From contig CAJHZI010000277.1 in assembly GCA_905160935.1 (NCBI GenBank), positions 248,001-312,000 on the forward strand: a stretch of 64,000 nucleotides of DNA. Direction: 5' to 3'. The notes under the pieces were generated by a model. It was not told the origin of the DNA and did not search any database. It was given only the letters and a program-made list of their open reading frames with translations. Of the stretch, positions 22,536 to 36,089 are shown one piece after another. The DNA comes from Enchytraeus crypticus. Taxonomy: Eukaryota; Annelida; Clitellata; Enchytraeida; Enchytraeidae. How positions within the stretch are numbered: position 1 is the first letter of the stretch; the number at the start of each line of letters is the position of its first letter. Made by a program: the position numbers and the translations under genes.

Positions 22536-24900
22536 TCAGAAGACGGCATCAGGAACGTCCCAAGCTGAACATAAAACAACAGAAAGCACATCTATGTCTC
22601 CAGAATGTACCGTGTAGCATGCACCTTTTTCGAAACTGTTGTATTTTAGAGAAATTGCAGAAAATCGTTAACTTGTTAAGATCATGTTATCATTGCACAA
22701 AATATTAGAACATAACTGAGTCAATAGAACAGTCTGTTGAAATTTGTATTATATTCTTATAGTGTTACAATGTTACTATATCATATAACATCATTAGCCT
22801 ATATGCTTCTCCCATATTACCGGTATATTTATGGTATTGTAAATTACCAGTAGTTGATTTGAATAGTTATTGCATTTGAAGCAAATCTTTTTTTTAAATG
22901 TCTTAATGGTTTCATATTTTAGTATTCAAGCGAACGTCGTGAACTTTTAAAATGATTGATCATGCAATTAATTATTCGAATGAGGGTCTAGAAAAATAGC
23001 ACAAATACTGGCTCAGGAGGTAAAATATTTGTGAATATCTTCAATTCTTTATGACGCTATAAAACAAAGTGTTTTGGACGTGCTGAATCTTTCCTTGGAA
23101 GATCATTTTCTACAAAGCGATACACTATCTAACTGAACAAGTTACATGATCGGTTAGTTATAAAATAAAAAAGCTGATTGTATCTCTTCGTAATTAACAG
23201 GTAGGCCCTACAATATTTAAATCTCGTAATCGCTTCATGGCTGATATTCCTTTAAAAGAGAGAAAACAAACTCTGATCTGCGTGTTAGCTTTATAGTAAT
23301 CCTGCTTTGTTTATATCTGCGGTTGCACTACACCGGTTTAGGAAGAATACCGCTAGTCTTCTGATGCAATGTATCAGAGACGTGATGACAGTTGGTTTGA
23401 CAGACGTTTGTCAATGTTAAAACTATGAGTCAGCCCGTGTAGTCAAACAGACGTTGTTCTACTCAATGCGACCATCAGAGGCTGTACGCAGAGGAAGCTT
23501 TGCAGATGTCGTTATCAGTGTAATTTCGCAGAAATGCTAAATCCACTGTCGATGATATTATTTGCACAGTCAGATGTGTTAACTCGATATCCCACATCTA
23601 ACTTCCTTTTCGTTTAAAGTTTTACTAATACGATGATTTTGCCAATTCGTTGTACCTTGAGTTTCGATTTGACTGACATGAGAGAGTCGTAGCTTGAAGC
23701 TTTTAGTGCCGCCGGCTTCAAATTATTTAAAACAGGAAATGCAATGTATGGGTACTTGAGTACCGTGTGTGTAAGCTATCAGTGACTGATCTCATGTACT
23801 TAAATTCACAACACATAATAATTGGCATATTATGGTCTTCATTACTTGTGTCCACACATTTTTGTCCTAAAATAGCGAAAGTATACCTTTATGGTTTTAT
23901 TCATTTCTAGCGAAACTAAGATACAGATACGCAATACAAAATGTGTCTAGATATAGCTACAAGGTACTTTTGGTGTCTAGATACAGATCTGGATGCATGT
24001 ATCTTAGTTTCTTCTCTTCACTGGTTTAAGGTAGGCCTACCCTGAACACAAATATCCTTTTAAAGCGAATTTTTATTTTAAATTTTGAACCCAATTTTTC
24101 TAAGTTTCAATACTTATAAATTTTCAATTGCATTTTTTTCACAAAGACGATGGAACATCGAGTGAACACCAGAGGTAAAAAATTAATTAACCTCGATCAT
24201 AAACTTTGAATCACATCAATGTCTTTGATCAAGACATAGAATCACATCACAGACCTCACAAGCTCAGTACGTAGGGCGACAATTTAATATTTTAATTACT
24301 TTTAATAACAATTTAAAAAATAATAATAAAAATAATAAAATTAATTTTAATCTTTTAATAAACTTTTAATGAATTAAAACGTCTGTTCATGTGAGCGTGA
24401 GGTCAATTCCCGATTAGGAATTTCCATTCCCATAGACGGGCTTAGACCTTTGATACCGGTTCTAGTATTAATTAGAAAAATATCATTTTTATAAACGCTT
24501 ATGAATGGATAGGTTTTGGTAGTTTTTGTTTGTATAATTGCACCTTAAGTATATCGCAAGTATTACACAATATCCTGTCTCTCTTGCGTCGTTTGCAGTT
24601 TTTGTAATTTCCTCATTTACAACAAGGTCATTAGCAATCGATGCCTTTTGATAGCGCAAGTGCAGCTAGCGCAGATATTAGAATAATCTTTTAACACCCA
24701 GAGGTTTCTTAAAATCTAAGGTGGCAGCCTATTCAAATACTAACCGAGCCCGATTTCATTTACCTTCGTTTATTGACGAGCATGCTTCCTAAGTGAGTTA
24801 AAGCCCGTCACCTACCACGCCTCTAACTACAACTCTTATCTTGTATTGATTGTATTACAGAAATTATATAGTTTACTGAATTTTATGGTTTATTGAATAC
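22536..24900. other. Intergenic, non-coding
   Basis: No exon, repeat family member or RNA gene recognised. It lies beyond the duplicated SLC7 flank. The slightly GC-richer stretch 23330-23560 may be regulatory, but nothing specific supports that. Confidence 0.4.
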
Positions 24901-24920
24901 CATTCTTTCTAAACTAAGTA

Positions 24921-24953
24921 TATAAAAAGGTGCAGGCGATGGCGAGTCACACT
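24921..24953 (+). promoter_or_regulatory. Orphan TATA box with initiator
   Basis: TATAAAAAGG at 24921-24930 and an initiator-like TCACACT at 24947-24953. The spacing of 28 nt from the first T to the A at 24949 is canonical. No plus-strand coding exon follows nearby; only a 13-codon ATG frame at 24984. It could serve a non-coding RNA, a distant alternative first exon of ImpL2, or be chance. Confidence 0.35.
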
Positions 24954-25794
24954 TGCTCAGAACGTTAATTTTTACAGACCAAATATGTTAACAAAGACGT
25001 CTAGAGACGAGGCTGAGTTTCACTAATGTATTCTTTGGCGAGGAGATTTCGTCGAACTCCAAATGACAAGAGCAATGTCCGATTCTGTGAATTCATCAAT
25101 GAATGGAAGGCTCGTTATAGTCTGATTCATTCGTACAATGCTTCGGTGTAATTGTCTGACCGACCGCTTATACAGTATGTCACATTTTCTTAAGTCTATG
25201 CTGTCTCATCAATTGTGGTCTACGAGTTTTTAATTACCAGACTCTCCGGTGTTCAAAAGTGCCCTAATGCTGCGTATTTGACAGTTAGGTTGTTTATATT
25301 CGTGTTTGGAAATTAACTTGGCAGTTATTAACTAAGCATTGATTGATTTAATTGTCATTTCATTCTTATATTTCGACTAAGCACCAACAGAGTGCTATGT
25401 AGGTCAAACAATGTGGTCGACCAGCTTCAGTGCATAGGAGTCAACATGGAGTTTTAATTGACATAGGGGTTTAAGCCATCCAACAACTTATGAACCATCT
25501 TACATAGGTCGACTCTGGTTTCTAAAGATACTTTTCTTTAGGACACTCGTTTCTTTTATCCCAATATGTGCACTTCTAAAGAATACAAACATCGGAATAT
25601 CAATTGTATTTATTATATTAATATATTCCTTAAATGAATATCACACGCTTTCTTTACATTGTTGTCTAAACTAATAGACACTAAGCCAGAAATTATTAAA
25701 TTAGAGTAATAAAATTGGAAAATGGCGAAAAAAGTGAAGAGTGAACAAGTAAACTATCCTGATTCTATGACTTTCGGTTCTACTTGCTTTCTTA

Positions 25795-25985
25795 ATAGAT
25801 CTAAATTTTGACTCGCTTGCCATGGATCTTGGACTTGCACTGTTTTGATCTCGCTTTCTCTTGTGGTCTCTGTGTACTCAGTCGTCATCGTGTGATGCTT
25901 TAGCGCCTGTTTTTGTTGAGTCTATAAGAGACGTCCCTGACATTGCCTTATTGCGAGGAACCGGACATTAAATTCTTATTGATTG
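25795..25985 (-). repeat. Dispersed repeat family C (SINE-like)
   Basis: Antisense copy: CTTGGACTTGCACTGTTTTG, ACTCAGTCGTCATCGTGTGA, AGACGTCCCTGACATTGCC, AACCGGACATTAAATTC. It matches 42188-42400 in the other orientation. Confidence 0.7.
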
Positions 25986-25999
25986 CCTGACTGATTAAT

Positions 26000-27950
26000 A
26001 CGTGCTTTAACCGCTTATTTTATGTTCAATATTTTGCTGTGTTGTAAATTATAATTATATTTATGCACAGAGTTTTTCGGACAAAATAGCAAAGTACAGA
26101 GCTTCCTATTCACAATATTATTCACTTACATTAAAAGAAAATCAGGCCAATGATTTAAATAAATCTATCATTTAACCATGGGATATTGATTCAAAGTTAG
26201 CTTAAACAGCAGTAAATGTCCAACGCTCTATCCAAATAATTGACTGACCATGAAGTGCACTTGTCATAATAGGCGACTAAGCAAGAAGTGAGGAAGACAA
26301 AGAGATATAACTTAAAGTTCTTAAACGGTATATTTTTCAAGCTATACGCTACATTATATTGTGGAAAAGATTTATAAGACAACATCCTCTGTGAAAGTAT
26401 TCACTCTACTCCTATTGAAATATTGAGCGCTGTTCTTGGAATGTGCCAGAAGACTATGAATATGTGCATGGAATATGTCATTTGGCAGAAAACTAGTGAG
26501 AAATTTTAAGCAACAATTTCGCAATATTTTCGGACTTTAGTTGACAATTTGCATTACGCAAAACTTTTACGAAATGCAGTTTTGAAGGTCAGGCGCGATA
26601 TCTACAACATCACTGCATTAAGCTTTCTTACGTTTCAGTGTCATGTTTTTGTGCATAATTATGTAAAAACTGTTACAATGAAGATTATTACATACAGACT
26701 TACTGTTACATTATCCTCTAATAGTGGCAGCATAAAACTTTGCTGTATGCTGACTCATGCTTTCTGCAATTTATCGCATTATATTTACACGCATTTAGTA
26801 AAATCCATAAAAATGCAATTCGCCAATGGTAATAGTTATTGCCTCACGACATCATTAAATTCATGGATTTATTCATAAAGTATCAAAACTAAACAACAAA
26901 ATATAAAAAAGTAACAGCATTTAAAGAAATTTTTCTGCCTTTTCCGTCATAGGTCTTCCTATAAAAATGGGCAAAGGAATTTTAATTATCACAGAAAGTA
27001 GGTTTTGCAAGCACCAACAAAATGCTGACATGTGTTTGTTCATTTTGGGTATTGCAAGACTAAGAATTGATGTATGATTGATGAACTGAATACCACGAGA
27101 CAGAGAGGGTTTAACTATTAAGTTCTGGCAAATAGAGGGTAAGACAGCACGTTCTCATATTAAACCGGATATGCTAACTTCCGCTCAAATTTTTCTTTAA
27201 AAATAATAAGTCATACACGCTCATCTCTATTTTGGCAGTTCAGCTTTTATAGGATGAAATGATATCTAAGCCATGCTATGTAAACTACAATTTTTTGTTA
27301 GTAATCTTAATAGCTTTATCAGCTGATTATGTTGGCATTAACATATTTAATTCTGTATAAACATAATATTTATAAATAATAATTCGGAGTCTCCGATAAG
27401 CAATAAATTAAGTAATCAATCGGTCTAATGTATCGAACTAGTCTGTCCCTGTAGCAATGTATGACAGTAAAACTTCAAAGGAACATTCAACTTTGAGTAC
27501 TCATTCTGTCATTTGGTATTTTGGTAGAGAACCAATTCTATCCATTCTATCATTTGCTATACCTCAAACACTGCGAAAGTGATAAAATACAATGTTCATT
27601 AGTGTACAAGTATGAGTCTGTAAACTAAACCGCCTTTTGCTGTCAGATAACAGATTGAGTTGATTGTCTAAAACCTAAAGACTGTTTTTAAACACTTGAC
27701 CCACTAGTCGTCTAATCTAAAGGCAGTTCAAGGTCTTCCTATCATCCTATGTCACGAAGATTTGATGCTCTCACATCTAATGGCGTTGTTTATGTTTATT
27801 CCAGGGAAGAAAAACCAATTCAGTCACCCATCAACCAAAACCAAAATCAGCCCATCAACCAATTACTCGTCCTACATTAGGTCGAGTTTGTCATTGAGTG
27901 CTTGTGAGATGATAAGCAAGAGACCAACTGAGATCAACACGCAAACCTCC
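26000..27950. other. Intergenic, AT-rich, non-coding
   Basis: I see only short chance reading frames here, with no recognisable domain or repeat. Confidence 0.4.
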
Positions 27951-27959
27951 ATTCAACTA

Positions 27960-28108
27960 GTACCCTTTCTAGGACCGAACTCCCGGATTTTGGCTTGCAC
28001 CGTTTTTGGACCCCACACTCTGCTCATCGGATTTGATTTGGTACCACAGTGCTCAATGTTGTCATGGACAACAGTAGCACTCTAATTCTGTTGTTGTTGT
28101 TGGCAGCA
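27960..28108 (-). repeat. Repeat family C fragment
   Basis: Contains GGCTTGCACCGTTTTTGGAC and GTGCTCAATGTTGTCATGGA, then TGTTGTTGTTGTTGG. Related pieces lie at 28346-28400 and 47520-47625. Confidence 0.55.
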
Positions 28109-28345
28109 TAATTAAGCAAGACCTAATTATCGTTAAGTTCTTTAAGGTGGGTCAAAAGGACCACCTCTCCTTCACTTGCTTGAACCACCAAACCTTTTGG
28201 CGGCACGTGTGTAGAAGTTATGTACTGAAAGCTCGCAGAGCTCGTTGTCTGTACTTCGTAAGAATGGAATTATTTAGTCATAGGACTGTCCAAATGTCCC
28301 ATTGCTTCTATTTGTCCACTCATCTACTGTATAATACGCATGTTT

Positions 28346-28400
28346 AACAGTGTTCGATGTTGTCGTCGACTATAGTAGCACTTTAGTTTAGTTATTGTTG
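28346..28400 (-). repeat. Repeat family C end fragment
   Basis: CAGTGTTCGATGTTGTCGTC and TAGTAGCACTTTAGTTTAGT match the end of the copy at 28050-28108. Confidence 0.5.
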
Positions 28401-28511
28401 GGGTTACACATTTTGGAAAGCTTAAGTCAGTGGTGGTATCTCTTTGTCTAATCACTTGACGCTACATATATGTACTATGTTATTTCATAGAGCCTAGATA
28501 AGATCTATGAA

Positions 28512-28668
28512 ATAGATAACTAGATGAGCTGAGCCAGTGGTAGTTGGTAAGTTGTTTAATAGCGGATCAGTAGGTGCATGTTCAAATTCAGAGCTCGATC
28601 TCTCCGTCACTGACCTGTAATCGAGTATAAAACTGACGTCAAACATGGCTTTAGCTCTCTTTTGGCTT
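28512..28668 (+). repeat. tRNA-derived SINE, family A
   Basis: Sense copy: GATGAGCTGAGCCAGTGG, GCGGATCAGTAGGTGCATG and AAACTGACGTCAAACATGGC. Confidence 0.7.
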
Positions 28669-29628
28669 TCGATAGACCATTTAATATCCATAACTCACTT
28701 TTTATTCCTTTACTTTATTTGAGCACCGATAATGTAGTTTGTGTTTCTTCTATATATTTGTTTTCATTATTTGTTTGTCGTTTCTTTTTTCATTGAAAAG
28801 AAAATAAGCTAGAGATGCCAACATATCGTCTTACAGAGAAAATAAATATTAAATTAATAAATACAATTAATAAATAAGTAAAAATGAAAAATCTAAATAG
28901 AGATTGTAATTAATTTCGCCCAAGTTAAGAATACTACATATCGGTAATGAGGATTGATTTAATGACTACTCAGTTAGATTATAAAAATGCCGGTGAATCA
29001 GATTAATAAAACCTGGAGTTTCTGCACTTATCCTTTTGGAGCCGACTAAGTCATATTCAGTCTGATTGCTACACTCTGTGTTTTGGCCTGGTCACTGCAG
29101 AGTCAAATACACACAGTAAACTGCAGGCGTCTTAGAAGGCCACTAAACAGGAAGCTGAGATATATAATTGTAAAACATCTCATAAGTTATATTTTCCAGA
29201 GCTAACGGTTACATTAAAGTTTGGTGAAGGCTCAGTCCTTGCGATGAGGTCAACTGGTTGGTCAGTGCAGTGCTCATGCAGAACGCAACAGCAAACTGTG
29301 AATAGGAATATAAACCTTGAACATGGGCGGAAAGAGATAGATACATAGATAAATATTTATATAGAGAGAGAGAGAAAGAGAGAGAATTAAATTTGTTCAA
29401 TCTTTTGTGATAACCCTGTTTCTAATTATTTGTTTAGTTTATAGTAAGTATGTTGTATTTGTTATTAATTATGACATAGAAAAGTTGAGGAAGGCAACGG
29501 GAAACCACCTCAGAAGCCATACTTTTCCCAAGCTATAGGCTACATAAGACATAGACTTGAAGGGATTAACTTGTTGATCTAAAGAGTGCTCTCATGGAGC
29601 GAGAAAGCAGACTTTGAGTATGAATATG

Positions 29629-29712
29629 TACCTTGAACCTGCCACTTGATAGTGCACTGAAGCAGAAGAAGAAGAAGAAGAAGAAGAAGAAGAATAAGAA
29701 GAAGAAGAAAAG
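29629..29712 (+). repeat. L1 3' terminus with (GAA)n tail
   Basis: CCTTGAACCTGCCACTTGAT and AGTGCACTGAAGCA match the last bases of the L1 family. A run of about 50 bp of GAA follows. Confidence 0.6.
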
Positions 29713-29999
29713 TTGAAACAAATAAAAAGGTTAAATGAAAAACATCTTACCAATCGACTGCCGTTGTGATCTTTAGTCAAAATTAAGCGAACAGATCGCA
29801 AGAAAGTGAAGTTCAAGATTTAAAAAATAATAAGAAAATTAATCAGTACAATCGACGAAGCTAGTAGCAGTAATAAGCTATTGCTGTATAATGAGGCATG
29901 AATGAAATTTTAATTCTATTTAATTTCTGGGCGACTTCTATATCTCCATTTGAACAGGTTCGAACCAGTTCTGATTATAAAATAAAGTAAATGACATTA

Positions 30000-31490
30000 C
30001 TATGTACTACTGACATTTTAGTTAGTTTATACTTCGTCTCGTATCAGGTTTATGGAGCTTAGCTTTTTTAAATCAAATGATCATATCCAAGAATGACGAT
30101 AAAGTTACAATTTTTTATTTAATCTGTGAGCCTTAAACAGGACAAACAAAAAGCGGGTTGGTTTTATCGAACTGAGAATTTATTAAACATCACTGTTAGA
30201 CGATTCTTAAAGAGCGATCTTATCGAATTGTAGTTAATTCTATGGTACGCTGAATTAAAAATTAAAATATTTACTAATGACGCGTCCATGGCGTTATGCA
30301 TATACAAATTATGATATAGCAAGATTGACCCATTAAATGCAAACGTTATAACCAAGTTCATTAATTATCAGTTGTCTAAACATAGCAGTGAGTTACAATT
30401 TCTCAATGCTATATCTCATCACTCACATGATATCAACAAGCCAGCTTACATGACAGCACTGCATACTTACACCAATGCGTCACTGCTGATGCTGCTATAT
30501 GATAATATATTCAAATTAAAGCTTAATTTCGTTTAAGTACCGCTATATATTTCAAATGATAGTCTACTTTCGTACGAACATATATTTCACATCTTTGCAA
30601 TATTTCATTTTAAACGTACTGTTAACTTTAAATAGTCATGCACAAATTAAAATTTTACTCTCAAGGCTTGCAGTTTCATTCAACATTTTGACTTTGTTAT
30701 TGAATTAGAACAAGTGAATTGAATTTACAAGCACACACATGTCTATTATTTATTTTAAATATTGTAGATTTATTTTAAATATCGTAGTGTTATAAAATAG
30801 TTGTTAATCAACCAAGATATCAAACAACTTTATTTCATTGCTAATTTGGTTATGGTTTTGGAATAAATTTCTGCAACATCAAAATATACGGACATCATAT
30901 AATGTAAACATTATAAAATACTGTTCATTGTTATAGCAGATTGAATTAAATTTTCTAGTAAAATAATGTAATGTTCCTTTTAATATGACTTTTAAAATAA
31001 ATAGTGTGTCATTTTAAAATCATCATTAGAAATCTACTTTTGATTTTTTTTCCCGCAACATACTGCTTATAAACCAAAGATATTAGAAATTCTGGAACAT
31101 ATAATGTGGACTGCAAATAGTAGAACTTTTGTTTGTAGCTTAAAATTACGAATAAGTCAAAAACGCAAAAATTGTGCCAATTCTCTTTGAAATGACACCA
31201 CGCAATTTCTATATAGACATCTTCTCCATGCAAAATGGCGTCTGTCCGTCCCACTAGGACTTTATATTAATCATAAATTGCTTCAATGGTCGTCGTCCAT
31301 GATGTCGTAAGTGATCATTGCGGGGGCGGTAACGTATTTTAAACCCCCTTTCTCCCACTCTCAGTTCCAGAATCCACAGGGAGGGTCAGCCTAATCGTTT
31401 ATATGTCCTCTGCAGAATTGAGAGACTTAGTTACAATCACAGCTCGGACTAGACAGACTCCCAAAGATTAAATATCATGAAATATAAAAT
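30000..31490. other. Intergenic, AT-rich, non-coding
   Basis: No gene or repeat family recognised. Minus-strand frames of 65-81 codons show no domain and no splice context. Confidence 0.4.
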
Positions 31491-31497
31491 ATTATAA

Positions 31498-31825
31498 GGT
31501 TCTCGTGTTGTGTCCGGGTTGCTTGAAGAATTGAACAATCGGTGACTGCACGTGTCGTAGAAGGCGACTAAAACACTAAGTTCCATACCAACGTCAGAAA
31601 GGGCATTCGGTTGATGAGCGCCTTGGCTCCAGAAATTACTACAAAAATTTAAACGAATGGAAAAGTCTCAAATAGGGGATTGACTAATGATATGTAGGAA
31701 AGAGAGGATTTGAGACAGTCTATTTGTATCGCGACTCTAGTTAAACTAAGATTCAAGGGAAGAAGAAGAAGAAGAAGAAGAAGATGATGACGAAGAAGAA
31801 GAAGAAGAAGAAGATGATGATGATG
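31498..31825 (+). repeat. SINE family B, full-looking copy with (GAA)n tail
   Basis: Sense copy. The head is TGTGTCCGGGTTGCTTGAAG, the middle AACAATCGGTGACTGCACGT and AAAGGGCATTCGGTTGATGA, and the tail CTAGTTAAACTAAGATTCAA, then a GAA/GAT run. It gives the 3' end of the family. Confidence 0.75.
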
Positions 31826-31829
31826 AACA

Positions 31830-33540
31830 AATATCGTAAAGTAATAAAACCAATAAAACTTAATTATTTACATTTTTGTTAATGTTAATTTCTAAAATTA
31901 GCATATCAAGAGCTTAAGGTAATAATACTACATCACCGCTTATCTAAACGCCCAGAAACAGAAAAGTCAACTGACGTTAAGATGGTTTTGAAAGACGGGA
32001 TAGAATACAATTCAGTAAATAATGCCGATATAGAATGAACTTTCTGAACCTAGTGCTGATAGCCTCATCTCATCAATTGTTTCTCAGATTTCTTAATTCT
32101 TAGTTTCCTATCAACGTGGAATGAGACATTAATATATCATTGTAAGAATTTCTTCTTCTCTGAAACTCTCATGTGGCTTAGAGTCAAGTTAAATTAATTC
32201 ACTTACATTGTTCATTTAGGAGTATTAGATACAATAATTTGTTTAAGTTTGAGCTAAAATTAATACCTGATAAAATATTCACATTCTAAAAGCTTTTCGA
32301 ATGAATTTACGCTATTAAATGAATATTACATTTTCATAATTGCTACTTACAATCAAATTATTCAACACTTAGTGCAGCTAACAGAATTTCAAGTTAGCTA
32401 TTTGAGATAAAGCGCTTGTGTTTCAACCTATTCTTAACTCCCATTCGTTAAAACCTTCCCAAAATGTATGAATATATGTCGCACGGTATTATTTAACAGA
32501 AATTTTAAGCCAAAGTTAGAATGATGATTCATAGATTCTAATAATATTTTGAATAATGAAATTGAAGTGTAAGGCTATTTAAATATTCTTATACTTCAAT
32601 CTGAATTTAGAATAACGTTACAATAGTGAATGGCTTGGTGTAGATGGAATTTATAAATCTTTGTCTTTATCCAAATGTCTTTATCCAAATATCCAAAAAT
32701 CCAAATCAAATCCAAAAATCCAAATATAAATGTCTTTATCCAAAATGGATATACTTAATTAATGAATCGGATTTTATTTAGTTTAATTTCCTAAAGAATT
32801 TATGGTTTTCAGTGTCTACTGTCTATGACGAATTAGATTAATTATCTAACCCAAATGGCTATAAACTCATAACTTTAATGAAAATCTCAGTCAAAATTGT
32901 AATCAACGGCAGAGATATGGTTCATAAGATCTGTTCGACTCCGATCTTGATGCGAAATCTGAATGTACTTAAAACTGTTTAATCCATAGAATATATCTTT
33001 GGTTTAATCTTAATTTTATCCACATGTGTCTAAGCTATTTAATCCTATAATATGTTGATAGTGTAATTCATGTCATCTCATTCTAAATAAGGCAATGAAC
33101 ATCAATGAAAACAAGGATAATATTTTAAAAAATTGTCATTGAAAATTGCCAATTACATTTTGAAAGGGTCAAAGGTATTTAATTATATACTTGATGCATA
33201 AATGTTTGGATAAATCTCAAGTCTTACTGTTGTATTGATGAAGCTGATTCGAACAAAAAACTGAAGGCTTTTCTTGTCAAAGATTTTAAAACTAGTTTTG
33301 AAAATACAGCACAGGCAGACACAGCTTAAACCTCCAGTAGGGTTAAATACTTCCTGATCCTAAAGAATACTTAACCTTATCTGAAAAGTCACATCTCGAT
33401 CCTAACCCAATAACATACGATTACATATTTTCAAAAAAGGTTGTGAAACATAGGCTTATATAGAACATAGAACTATATGGAACATATAAATAGCATATAT
33501 TGATAATAATAATGATATATTCATAATAATGATATGCATA
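31830..33540. other. Intergenic, AT-rich, non-coding
   Basis: The only structure is a cluster of TCCAAA words at 32666-32745 (CTTTATCCAAA repeated). No exon seen. Confidence 0.4.
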
Positions 33541-33544
33541 TATT

Positions 33545-33890
33545 TCTAGTTCCAGAATCATTATCATCGTCTTCTTCCCAATTTAATCACAATTTAACTA
33601 GGATTGGGGTACGAATAGACCTTCTCCAATCCCCTCCGTCCCACACCATATCATCTGTCGATCCTCTATTTTTTATGTCCTTCTTAATCACCGCATCCCA
33701 CGTCAGATGTGGTCTATCTCTCTCTAAATTAACATCCAGCTCTTCCCTCTTTACTACATCCTCATCTGCCTTTCTCACGATATGCCCATACCATCTCAAT
33801 CTCGACTGAGCCAACCTATCCCTAATCTCCTTAACACACAAATTAATCCTCATATATTCATTTTCCATTCTGTCCTTCCTAGTCTACTTC
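33545..33890 (-). mobile_element. Non-LTR retrotransposon 3' end (family L2), partner of SINE B
   Basis: Minus-strand frame of 93 codons. It contains RDRLAQSRLRWYGHIVRKAD, then DRPHLTWDAVIKKDIKNRG, DDMVWDGGDWRRSIRTP and a stop region, the usual C-terminal end of RTE-like reverse transcriptase proteins (RLRWYGH, RPRLTW). The last about 110 bp on the minus strand match the tails of the SINE B copies. Confidence 0.75.
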
Positions 33891-33899
33891 CAGAATCCA

Positions 33900-35800
33900 C
33901 GCTACGTTTTTAATCGTCTTATAATCTGCTTCTAGAGTATAAAAAGATTTAAAATTCAGCGTGGATTAGCGATGTTGTTCAAGGGCATTTATTAAAAACT
34001 CTTCCATCAGCGATTACTAGCTTATGACTCAGTGCCGCCCACTGAATCAGTGATAATTAAGAAAATGTGGAAATTAATTAGGTAAAGCGGAATGCCGCGG
34101 CGTGTTTCCTTCATAACGAAGCCATTCGAAAGGAATGTCATTACGTTAATGTGTGCGACTGTGTGATGAATTTAAATACAGCTCATAAACCCTTCTAGAG
34201 TTATTTTTATTTCCACCTTTTGTGTTTTCATTACATTTGGTAATTTAAAGTTTTATTTAAATTCATTCTAAGGCATAGTTCTGAAGGAGTGAAGTTGCAT
34301 AACCATTTCGTTACAACTTTGTTAAATCAAGAATTGAGCGACATAGAGACAGCATAAGACAGATATTCCAAAAAGACAGTATAAGACAGATAAATTAAAA
34401 GATAGAAATAAGAGAGCAACATCGTGTGGTTGAGAGCATAGTGATTAAAATGATATGACATAGTGATATTCGTTATGACGATCACATGAGTAGGGCTAGA
34501 GGATCCGCAGTATAATGAGGCATAGTCATCGATATCTTCATTGTGATTATCCTGAAAACAAATTTTAAAGGTGAAATAAAGCTCCGCATAATAATCATAA
34601 TCATGAAAATCTGGATCTTAGTAACCCCAACCACGAAGATCTTGGCTGTAATTATGCTGACTATGAATAAATGTATCTCCAGCTTTAGACTAGCTATTGA
34701 GACTTCTTATACACTATATATACATTCTCAAGGTACTTGGAGTAAAAAGTCGGTGGATCTTGGATGATGATGTAGGCCTAATATGATGAACTTTCTGTCC
34801 AAACAAACAACTGACCATCAGCTAAGTTCTGTTCTCATGGTGTAATATTCGAGCGACCATCTGCAATCCCACATTAGCTGATCTTATTTAAAAGTTCACT
34901 TTATACAACCCCGTCTAGTAAAATTAAGCTCAAGTGCTTATCAAATGCGTAAATCACATGTGTTTTCCACAAATGTGTACCATTCTAAGAAGTAAAGTAG
35001 TGAGAGAGGGCAATGAATATATAGAAACATAATTTTATATTCGCTTAGTAATGATGCTATTTCAAGCGCGAGTCATTAAGGAAATGCATAATAAACATAA
35101 TGGAGTCTGAAGGTTGCGAATACATGCACATGCCCACGCCTTCTCAATATTACGTTAACTTTGTTAAATTAATCCCCAAGTAGTTGCTAGAAATTCTTGA
35201 AATAAATCATATATAAGCATTATGCGAATAAAGAATTTGATGAGATGTTTAAGAAAATTGAAGTATTAGAGAAGAAAATAAAATAAAAAAAAAAAAAAAA
35301 AATTAAATAGAAATAGTTTGTCGGTTGAAAAAACTCTGAAGAGCTACGTGGGCCTAGAAAATTGACATCCTACTACTTTCTGTAACTTAGTTTCTTCACT
35401 AAGTTTCTCTCTTAACTGTTTTTATTTTATTTTAGAATATATGATTATTTATAGTGCCACTGAACATAGCAATATCTCTCCAATTTTTCAAAATTCCTTA
35501 AAGTATGGCTGAGTTACGGACTCATTGCACGCGCCAGAAGAGACATCCTTGAAAAGCTGCATGAGAATAATGGACGTTGAACATCATGTCGAATGAGAAT
35601 AGGGTGGGGGGAAGTTGCAAGAGTGTTTTTATCTCAGCTATTATACTTGCATATATACAAATTTGGTGCTATGGTGTTAAATGGGACACTTTACGTGAAA
35701 TTTCTTTTATAAACTGATATCAGAAATTGAATTTAGATTTAGTGAAAGGTAACAATGTTTTAGGTGCATATATTTAATAAAAAAATATGGAGTACGTACT
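33900..35800. other. Intergenic, non-coding
   Basis: Contains an A-run at 35280-35302. I see no domain, exon or repeat family member. Confidence 0.4.
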
Positions 35801-35805
35801 AGACA

Positions 35806-36085
35806 TATTCATCATCATCGTCTTCCCTTGAATCCCAGTTTAACTAGGGTCGAGACACGAATAGACCTTCTCTAATCCTCTCTATCCCACACCTCATTAG
35901 TCCACACCCTAATTTTTGCATGCATTTAATTTTCGTGGCAATTTCTGGAGCTTAGACGCGCACCAACTGAATGCTCTTTCTGACGTTAGTTTGGATCATA
36001 GTGCTTTAGTCGCCCTCTATGACACTTGCAGTCACCGGTTGGTCTATTCTTCATACAACTCGGACACAACAGGGGACCAGGACTA
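35806..36085 (-). repeat. SINE family B
   Basis: Antisense copy: tail TCTTCCCTTGAATCCCAGTT, GAATAGACCTTCTCTAATCC, then CTTTCTGACGTTAGTTTGGA, GCAGTCACCGGTTGGTC and ACAACTCGGACACAAC at the head. Confidence 0.75.
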
Positions 36086-36089
36086 CTCC

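Noticed and set aside
26549-26878. Plus-strand 109-codon frame
   Set aside because: The codons are low-complexity AT-rich, there is no domain, no splice context and no similarity I can see; expected by chance in this much AT-rich DNA.
33534-33809. Plus-strand 91-codon frame
   Set aside because: Antisense shadow of the LINE C-terminal coding end on the minus strand.
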